The position numbers and the translations under genes were made by a program. Shown here one piece after another: positions 1 to 4,784 of a stretch of DNA of 21,486 nucleotides; the first letter of the stretch is position 1; every line of letters starts with the position of its first letter. The notes under the pieces were generated by a model, which ran no database searches, was not told the DNA's origin, and saw only the letters and a list, made by a program, of their open reading frames with translations. Origin of the DNA: an uncultured Atopobiaceae bacterium (GTDB taxonomy: Bacteria; Actinomycetota; Coriobacteriia; Coriobacteriales; Atopobiaceae); assembly GCA_900770865.1 (NCBI GenBank), contig CAAGLU010000358.1, positions 1 through 21,486 of the forward strand. The letters run 5' to 3'.

Positions 1-645
1 GGCTTCACCAAGTGCGACGTCTCCAACGAGGAGGACGTCGCAAAGCTCGTCGCCGACGCGGTCGAATTTGGCAACGGCACGCTTGACGTCATTGTCAACG
101 CCGCAGGCGTCATGAGCGTCGAGGACCTCATGTACACCTCCGACCCGGAGATGGAGCGGGTGCTCAACATCAACGTTGTCGGTCCTGCAAATGTGCTCAA
201 GCACGGCCTTAAGGTCATGAAGGCCCAGCATCACGGCAACATCATCATCGTGAGCTCCATCGGTGGGCGAGACGGCGGCTCTATGCTGCAGATCTACAGC
301 GCCTCCAAGGCGGCCGCGACCAGCCTGGTGCAGTCCGGTGCGAAGATGGGCGCCCCCTACGGGGTCCGCGTCAACGGGATTCTCCCCGGCATCATCCGCA
401 CGGCCATGTGGGACCAGATTCTTGACGGCATGGCGCGCGGCTGGGATCCCTCCAACACGCGGGAGGTCACGCCCGAGAAGCGCGACGAGCTCTGGGAGAA
501 GTCCGTTGCCTCGATGATTCCCGTGGGACACGCGCAGACGGGCAAGGACATCGCATACGCGACCGTCTTCATGGCGTCCGACTATGCGAGCGAGATCACG
601 GGCGAGTGCCTCGCAATCGACGGCGGCACCACCTCAGGGCGCTAG
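1..645 (+). CDS. Short-chain dehydrogenase/reductase (SDR), 5' end outside window
   Basis: This is an NAD(P)-dependent oxidoreductase of the classical SDR family. The reading frame is open from base 1, so the gene begins outside the window and the N-terminal cofactor-binding GxxxGxG segment is missing. Visible family marks, in order, are a D-V turn at the start (acidic residue near the adenine), the NAAG motif (about residues 33-36 of the visible part), the catalytic Ser in IIIVSS, the catalytic YSASK (Tyr-x-x-x-Lys), the PGIIRT loop after the active site, and the usual ending with ITGECLAIDGG. About 214 residues are visible, against a normal length near 250. The substrate cannot be read; sugar, polyol, 3-oxoacyl and phloroglucinol-type reductases all share this layout. 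A perfect terminator follows, so it ends its transcription unit. Confidence 0.93.
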   Translation, partial: GFTKCDVSNEEDVAKLVADAVEFGNGTLDVIVNAAGVMSVEDLMYTSDPEMERVLNINVVGPANVLKHGLKVMKAQHHGNIIIVSSIGGRDGGSMLQIYSASKAAATSLVQSGAKMGAPYGVRVNGILPGIIRTAMWDQILDGMARGWDPSNTREVTPEKRDELWEKSVASMIPVGHAQTGKDIAYATVFMASDYASEITGECLAIDGGTTSGR

Positions 646-690
646 GCGGATTTGGGCGCTGAGCAGCGCCGCATTGCCAGCTATTTGCAG

Positions 691-721
691 CAGGCCAGGG
701 TGCGAGCCCTGGCCTGTTTTT
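691..721 (+). terminator. Rho-independent terminator of the SDR gene
   Basis: A perfect 10-bp stem (CAGGCCAGGG paired with CCCTGGCCTG) with a 6-base loop is followed directly by five T. It lies 45 bases after the SDR stop codon. Confidence 0.92.
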
Positions 722-818
722 AGATGGAAAAGCACGGGAGCGTACGGAGGGCCTCTCCACACGCCACACTACGTGCAGGGAACCATGGGGCACTGCACCT
801 TCGAGCTCGCGCACCACG

Positions 819-1097
819 CTATCGCACGGCTCTCTGGCTCACGATGCCAAGGATGTCGACAACCTCCTCGCTGTCGGCGCCCTTCTCGCCACGCTCGTAG
901 AGCACGTCATAGCCTGCCGCAACCACCTTAAGGCAGGTAGAACCGTACGCGTGTCTGAGCGAGGACTCGACCAGGGACGAGCCAACACCCGGGAAGCTCT
1001 CCACGAGCGCGAGCTTCTCCCATACTCTCTCCTCGACCCGGCTGTCAAGCCCGGCGAGGGACTCGAGGAACTCCTCGGAGAACCTAAGCCGCGCCAC
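819..1097 (-). CDS. RelE/ParE-superfamily toxin
   Basis: This is a probable type II toxin of the RelE/ParE fold, 92 residues. I chose the GTG start at 1097, which gives MARLRFSEEFLESLAGL; the frame stays open upstream but that part has no family character. The N-terminal 'F-S-E-E-F-x-x-x-L' helix, the central strand LKVVAAGYDVLYE and the C-terminal VVDILGIVSQRAVR follow the ParE/RelE plan, where the last strand ends in a basic tail. The start lies inside the last codons of the antitoxin gene (14-base overlap), which indicates translational coupling. RelE members cut ribosome-bound mRNA and ParE members poison gyrase; the sequence does not say which applies here. Confidence 0.72.
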   Translation of the reverse strand: MARLRFSEEFLESLAGLDSRVEERVWEKLALVESFPGVGSSLVESSLRHAYGSTCLKVVAAGYDVLYERGEKGADSEEVVDILGIVSQRAVR

Positions 1098-1380
1098 GGG
1101 AGGCCCGCTTATCCGCAACGGCAGCCTTCGCCGCCTCGATACCTTCCACATATCGGCCGGCGGCAATATCCGCACGTCCACGGTCTATTGCATCGGAGAC
1201 ACGCTGCGCATAGAGCGCTCGCTCAACGGCATCGTCTATTTCCCGCTGGAAAACCTCCTCAGAGCAGAACACGTAAGCGCCATTGCCATTTTCCGTGATC
1301 CTTACGAGCCGCTCGCGGGCAGCCTGCTTCACCTCGCGCGGATGGTCGCGCAGCGCGGTCGCAGAATAGATGGCGTCCAT
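1084..1380 (-). CDS. Antitoxin of the RelE/ParE-type pair
   Basis: This 98-residue protein begins at the ATG at 1380, preceded by the ribosome site GGGAAGGA. The frame is open further upstream, but that part overlaps the dehydrogenase gene and is not protein-like. The N-terminus MDAIYSATALRDHPREVKQ resembles Phd/YefM-type antitoxin beginnings, in which a short strand is followed by a helix. The rest is strongly helical and acidic (EEVFQREIDDAVERALYAQRV), as expected for the toxin-wrapping tail. Its position first in the pair, the 14-base overlap with the toxin and the palindromic upstream region all support the assignment. It would neutralise the toxin and repress its own promoter. The exact antitoxin family is uncertain. 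Confidence 0.7.
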   Translation of the reverse strand: MDAIYSATALRDHPREVKQAARERLVRITENGNGAYVFCSEEVFQREIDDAVERALYAQRVSDAIDRGRADIAAGRYVEGIEAAKAAVADKRASRGAA

Positions 1381-1403
1381 GCGATTCCTTCCCTGATGTG
1401 TCC

Positions 1404-1430
1404 AGTTATGTACATGATAATACACATGAA
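1404..1430 (-). promoter_or_regulatory. Promoter/operator region of the toxin-antitoxin pair
   Basis: An AT-rich stretch just upstream of the antitoxin ribosome site contains the perfect palindrome ATGTACAT (1408-1415) and a near copy of its half-site (ATGTGTAT on the minus strand). Antitoxin autorepression at such sites is usual for these pairs. The exact -35 and -10 boxes are not clear. Confidence 0.45.
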
Positions 1431-1468
1431 AGAGGATGCGTGAGTAAAGCCCGGCTTGGGCATCGGCC

Positions 1469-2440
1469 TCAGTTGGCGCCCTGCTCGCTGGCATCGATGT
1501 CGCGAATCGCCTTGATTGTGCGGATGAGCCTGGTGTCGCGGTCCTGATAGGCTGCCGCGGGGTCGGCGTAGCTGCCGCAGAGGCCCTCCCCGCTCTTGAC
1601 GCCAAGCTTGCCCTTCTGGACGTCCTTGAGGATGAGCGGAGAGACCGAAGAGGCGTTGCTCAGGGTCGGGAAGAGGTTGTTGAAGACGTAGGCGCAGACG
1701 TCGAGTCCAACGAAGTCGCCGAGGAGGCAGGGTCCCTCGAAGGTGAAACGCGGCCCATAGGTGGCCACGATTGCCTTGTCCGCGTCCTCGAAGCTCACGT
1801 AGCCGGCCTCCACCATCGAGCAGGCCTCGCGCAAGAGGGCTGCCGTGAAGCGGTTGATGATGAACCCGGGGATGACCTCGTTGAGCACGGCCACGGTCTT
1901 GCCGGACCCCTCAAGGAAGGAGCGAATCGACTGGACGGTCTTATCCGAGGTCTCGGGGCCGCGCACGACCTCCACCAGGGGCATGACGTAGGCGGGGTTG
2001 AAGCAGTGGGTGATCACGTGGCGCTCGGGGTGCGACACCTTGATGAACTGGTAGATGTCCATGGACGAGGTGTCGCTTGCCAGGATGGCATTGGGGCGCG
2101 CCGCCGCGTCTATCTGGGCGAAGACTGCCTGCTTGACCTCGGGCTTCTCGGCCACGTTCTCCACAATGTAGTCGGCGTCGGTCACGGCCGTGGCAATGTC
2201 GCTCGTGGGAGAAATGCGAGAGAGCACCACATCGATGTCTTTCTCCTCCGCCATCCCGTAGCGAACGAGTCCCTCCATGTTGGAGCGGATGTGCGCAAGC
2301 GCGGTCTCCAGGTGCGCCGGCGTGCGGTTGTAGAGCGCCACCTCGTGACCCTTCATCGCAAAGTGCTGGGCTATGCAGAGGCCCATCGTGCCTGCGCCGA
2401 TGACCGCAACCTTCCAGCCGCCGAATCCATTCTCGTCCAT
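1469..2440 (-). CDS. 3-hydroxyacyl-CoA dehydrogenase family protein
   Basis: This 323-residue NAD-dependent dehydrogenase oxidises or forms a 3-hydroxy group, as in 3-hydroxybutyryl-CoA/acetoacetyl-CoA interconversion. The Rossmann glycine motif is at residues 14-19 (GAGTMG), with SDTSS in the middle. The catalytic His lies in HCFNPAYVMPLVEVVRG, and GFIINRF opens the helical C-terminal domain. Length matches stand-alone bacterial enzymes (about 280-320). The ATG at 2440 is preceded by AGAGAGGTG. The gene is divergent from a TetR regulator 159 bases away, which probably controls it. Relatives also act on free 3-hydroxy acids (lambda-crystallin, carnitine dehydrogenase, the 3-hydroxy-5-oxohexanoate dehydrogenase of phloroglucinol breakdown), so the CoA ester is likely but not proven. 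Confidence 0.88.
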   Translation of the reverse strand: MDENGFGGWKVAVIGAGTMGLCIAQHFAMKGHEVALYNRTPAHLETALAHIRSNMEGLVRYGMAEEKDIDVVLSRISPTSDIATAVTDADYIVENVAEKPEVKQAVFAQIDAAARPNAILASDTSSMDIYQFIKVSHPERHVITHCFNPAYVMPLVEVVRGPETSDKTVQSIRSFLEGSGKTVAVLNEVIPGFIINRFTAALLREACSMVEAGYVSFEDADKAIVATYGPRFTFEGPCLLGDFVGLDVCAYVFNNLFPTLSNASSVSPLILKDVQKGKLGVKSGEGLCGSYADPAAAYQDRDTRLIRTIKAIRDIDASEQGAN

Positions 2441-2540
2441 GATGTGCGCACCTCTCTCTCATGTCTGACCAAAACCGTGAGCAAGTGTAGAAAACGGCCT
2501 GGTCAGGTTGGCTCCTCCCCCGCCAATTGGAACAGACGGC

Positions 2541-2585
2541 TTGGAGAAAGAGACAGGTTGCGCCAGAATGTTACAGGGTGTAACA
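2541..2585 (+). promoter_or_regulatory. Promoter with overlapping TetR operator
   Basis: TTGGAG (2541-2546) and CAGAAT (2564-2569) are separated by 17 bases and form a plausible sigma-70-type promoter for the regulator gene. The 17-bp perfect palindrome TGTTACAGGGTGTAACA (2569-2585) begins on the last base of the -10 box and covers the expected start of transcription. This is a classic position for autorepression by a TetR dimer. The same divergent region drives the dehydrogenase on the other strand. A second, looser inverted pair CTGACCA/TGGTCAG (2465-2471 and 2500-2506) lies nearer the dehydrogenase. Confidence 0.7.
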
Positions 2586-2599
2586 GGGAGGGATTGCAC

Positions 2600-3139
2600 A
2601 TGGGACGATGGGGCGACAACGATCTTCCAACCGCTTACTTCGCCGAGGCCCTGGTGGAGCTTCTGGAGAGCAAGCCACTCTCGGCCATAAGCGTGAGCGA
2701 GCTCGCGCAGCGGGCGGGGGTCTCGCGCGTGACGTTCTACCGCAACTACAACAGCATCGAGGAGGTGCTGGAACGCCACGTTGCCCGCATCGCCCAGGGC
2801 TACGAGAAGAAGGTCTCGGAGGGGCGCGGGTTTGCCTCCTACATCCGGGAGGACAACATCCTGCTTCTTGCCGAGACGTTCCGGGGGCACGCGGAGCTTG
2901 TCCGGTGCCTTAGGAAGAGGCACGCCGAGAGCTACCTCTTCGAGGCGATCGAGCGCGGGACCCTCGCGGTTTCGCTTACGAGCGAGCGCAGCGCGCAGGA
3001 GAAGGAGCTTGCGGTTGCCTACAGCAGCGCCCTTACCGGTTCGCTCATATCCTGGGTCGTGGACGGGATGGGGCAGGACCCGCGCGAGATCGCACAGATG
3101 CTCTGCAGCCTCTTCCAGGAGCGCATGCGACGCTACTGA
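2600..3139 (+). CDS. TetR/AcrR-family transcriptional regulator
   Basis: A 179-residue DNA-binding repressor. The ATG at 2600 is preceded by AGGGAGGG and gives MGRWGDNDLPTAYFAEALVE. The frame is open far upstream, but that part runs antisense to the dehydrogenase and is discarded. The helix-turn-helix is at about residues 32-52 (ISVSELAQRAGVSRVTFYRN), with the TetR signature VSRVTFYR-x-Y. The C-terminal all-helical ligand domain is not conserved and gives no clue to the inducer. The gene is divergent from the 3-hydroxyacyl-CoA dehydrogenase and its start region carries a perfect palindrome, so it probably represses both itself and that enzyme in response to an acyl-type ligand (inference). 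Confidence 0.9.
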   Translation: MGRWGDNDLPTAYFAEALVELLESKPLSAISVSELAQRAGVSRVTFYRNYNSIEEVLERHVARIAQGYEKKVSEGRGFASYIREDNILLLAETFRGHAELVRCLRKRHAESYLFEAIERGTLAVSLTSERSAQEKELAVAYSSALTGSLISWVVDGMGQDPREIAQMLCSLFQERMRRY

Positions 3140-3145
3140 GAAGCC

Positions 3146-3293
3146 CCTCGCCCTTTAGGCGGGGATTGCGACCGGTTAGCCGTCGAGAGCCCCCGTTCCG
3201 CGGCGATCACGATCGGTTAGGGGCACCTAAACAACCGCAATTGACGCCGGGAGAAATCCTCGCTCCCTTCGGCGATGATTGCGATCGGTTGGC
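3146..3293. repeat. Three degenerate copies of a hairpin-plus-17-bp motif
   Basis: Three related 17-mers occur in the same orientation: GATTGCGACCGGTTAGC (3164-3180), GATCACGATCGGTTAGG (3205-3221) and GATTGCGATCGGTTGGC (3277-3293). Each is preceded by a small GC-rich inverted repeat, for example CCTCGCC-CTTTA-GGCGGGG before the first copy. A possible fourth, more decayed copy is at about 3341-3362. Copy starts are 41 and 72 bases apart. The region lies between the TetR gene and the decayed coiled-coil gene. The origin is unknown. Confidence 0.5.
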
Positions 3294-3801
3294 AGCCCCG
3301 CTGCAAGCTCCGCACGGCCGACGAGCGGACCCCGCGCGTCCCCGATTCGGCGGGGCTTTGCATAAGCCCCGTACCCGTCGCACACGCCATGCGAGAAATA
3401 GCGCCATCACGCAGGGCACGTTGAACGAGACCGCAAAGATGAACACCAGCGCCCCGGCCTTCGAGATGACGGCGGGCACCCCGGCAGGCAACCTCTCCAA
3501 ACGCGCGCCGATGCGGACCCTTCCGGAGCAGGCGGGCGATCTGCCTTCCGAGGTCGTCGGCGGCCTTCTGGGACTTCGCGGCGTATGCCACCTTCGCGGA
3601 GAGCTCCGCGATCTTCGCGTCCTTGGCCCTGAGCTGCGCCTCGTAGTCCTCTGGCCTCGCGTCGCCGGCGCCTACCTGCAGCTGCGCCTGCGGCTTCTGC
3701 TGCGGCTGCTGCCCCTGCCCGCCGTGCTGCGACGGCTGGCCGCCCTCCGGCTGCCCCTCGACCTGCTGCTGCGCCTGCGCGCCATCCTGCTCACCGTCCA
3801 T
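3207..3801 (-). pseudogene. Q-rich coiled-coil/membrane protein gene, apparently frameshifted
   Basis: I do not recognise a named family. An ATG at 3801 preceded by GGAAGG opens a frame with a Gln/Gly-rich N-terminus (residues 1-45) and then a charged coiled coil (EDYEAQLRAKDAKIAELSAK, residues 51-70, and beyond). Around 3518-3524 (residues 93-95) protein-like coding moves to the next frame. That frame continues through ARLERLPAGVPAVISKAG into a hydrophobic segment (ALVFIFAVSFNVPCVMALFL) typical of a membrane helix, and stops at 3207. The original frame past that point reads as random. A one-base insertion (or two-base deletion) would explain this. The layout resembles small coiled-coil proteins of prophages or mobilisable elements. 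The 3' part runs through degenerate repeats, which suggests decay. Confidence 0.45.
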
Positions 3802-3836
3802 CCGGACCGCCCTTCCGAGTCGGCGGGCAGAGAAAT

Positions 3837-3873
3837 GGACAATGCCCGCACCTTGTTGGTACGGGCATTGTCC
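3837..3873. promoter_or_regulatory. Perfect 12-bp inverted repeat between divergent genes
   Basis: GGACAATGCCCG (3837-3848) and CGGGCATTGTCC (3862-3873) are exact complements separated by 13 bases, which themselves can add three base pairs (ACC/GGT) around a five-base loop. The repeat lies between the start of the coiled-coil gene (minus strand) and the RHH/YfbU gene (plus strand). There is no T-run on the plus side. On the minus side ATTTCT follows, so it could be an attenuator of the coiled-coil gene, or a regulator binding site. Confidence 0.65.
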
Positions 3874-3892
3874 GGGGGAGTCACAAAGGAAG

Positions 3893-3933
3893 TTGACAAA
3901 GTTGTTGTAGCGTAATACTGTAAATACAGCAAC
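3893..3933 (+). promoter_or_regulatory. Promoter and palindromes upstream of the RHH/YfbU gene
   Basis: A consensus -35 TTGACA (3893-3898) is followed by an AT-rich -10-like TAATACTGT (3913-3921); TACTGT gives 17-base spacing. The palindrome CTGTAAATACAG (3918-3929) overlaps the -10. A larger imperfect pair, GTTGTTGTA (3901-3909) with TACAGCAAC (3925-3933), surrounds it. The RHH domain of the gene product is a natural candidate to bind here. Confidence 0.55.
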
Positions 3934-3961
3934 GTAAGACAATAAAACTAAGGAGGCATTT

Positions 3962-4678
3962 ATGCCGACCATATCCATCAGGGTCTCCGGCGAGCTCAAG
4001 GAGCGATTGGAGACCATGGCGAGCGACTCCAACACGAGCATGTCGGCGGCGATCACCGAGGTGCTGCGCTCGGCTACCGGCATGGGGCGGGAGGACTATC
4101 CGGAGGACATGTCGCCCGTGACGCTCAGCAGCACGAACAGGATGATTCTCCTCAACCAGGAGAAGTTGCTTGCGAGCGCAGAGGGAATCGATGCCGAGGA
4201 GAGGGAGGGCCACCTTCGCAACGCGGAGATTCTGGCGAGCGGCTACACGGGGATGTACAGCGAGGTCTTCGCGGAGCTGCGACCGGAGGTCTCGAACAGG
4301 CTGTGTGACGAGGTCTACGACATCCTCGACATGTTCAGGGTGCTCCACTTCTCCTACGAGAGACTCACCGACGAAGAGAGGGCCCAGGTCGGTGAGCGCA
4401 CGATTAGCTATCAGGGATTCGACTTCCAGCGGGACGAGGGTCGCCTTGCGGGGTTCGTAGACTTCGTGGTGGACGGGGAGACGTACAGCGAGCTCCTCCC
4501 GCAGATCGAGAAGTACACGGATGGGGGGAACTCCCACGGTCCTCGGCTGGAGATGTACGAGCGGATGCTCCGCTGCTTCAAGCAGGTCTACCGCAAGCAC
4601 CTCATGAGCGCGTCCCTTCTCTCGCTCGGTGAGATCCAGCAGGTGGCGGACGCGGCGAGGCATGACTCGGGGTACTAG
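3962..4678 (+). CDS. Ribbon-helix-helix plus YfbU-domain protein
   Basis: This 238-residue protein has an N-terminal ribbon-helix-helix DNA-binding domain (residues 1-38, strand PTISIRVSGELKERLETMA then a helix pair). It is joined to a YfbU domain (about residues 52-232). YfbU marks include RMILLNQEKLLA, the GYTGMYSEVF helix, DILDMFRVLHFSYERL, ISYQGFDFQRDEGRLAGFVDF and MYERMLRCFKQVYRK, which follow E. coli YfbU in order. YfbU has been linked to cell death in E. coli, but its molecular function is not settled. The ATG at 3962 has an ideal AAGGAGG at 3950-3956. The RHH part suggests autoregulation at the palindromes just upstream. A hairpin terminator follows. Confidence 0.85.
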   Translation: MPTISIRVSGELKERLETMASDSNTSMSAAITEVLRSATGMGREDYPEDMSPVTLSSTNRMILLNQEKLLASAEGIDAEEREGHLRNAEILASGYTGMYSEVFAELRPEVSNRLCDEVYDILDMFRVLHFSYERLTDEERAQVGERTISYQGFDFQRDEGRLAGFVDFVVDGETYSELLPQIEKYTDGGNSHGPRLEMYERMLRCFKQVYRKHLMSASLLSLGEIQQVADAARHDSGY

Positions 4679-4680
4679 GC

Positions 4681-4724
4681 AAAGGACGCGGGCGGGACAG
4701 CGTGAAGTCCCGTCCGCGTCCCTT
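4681..4724. terminator. Bidirectional terminator hairpin
   Basis: A 15-bp stem with a single G-T-type mismatch (4684-4698 with 4707-4721) and an 8-base loop lies between two convergent genes. TTT follows on the plus strand, and TTT also follows the stem on the minus strand. The T-runs are short, so efficiency is uncertain. Confidence 0.6.
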
Positions 4725-4784
4725 TGAGCGCTACGATAGGCAAGCGGGGTAATCGGCCGGATCTTGGCATAGTGGGCCGCGCCC

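Noticed and set aside
2006..2599. N-terminal extension of the TetR frame
   Set aside because: Antisense to the dehydrogenase and crosses the promoter and operator; the ATG at 2600 has the ribosome site and normal TetR length.
3146..3362. CRISPR array
   Set aside because: Repeats are too degenerate and irregularly spaced (41 and 72 bases), few, and without cas genes; listed only as degenerate repeats.
3881..4663. 260-codon minus-strand frame opposite the RHH/YfbU gene
   Set aside because: Mirror of a recognised protein; no ribosome site.
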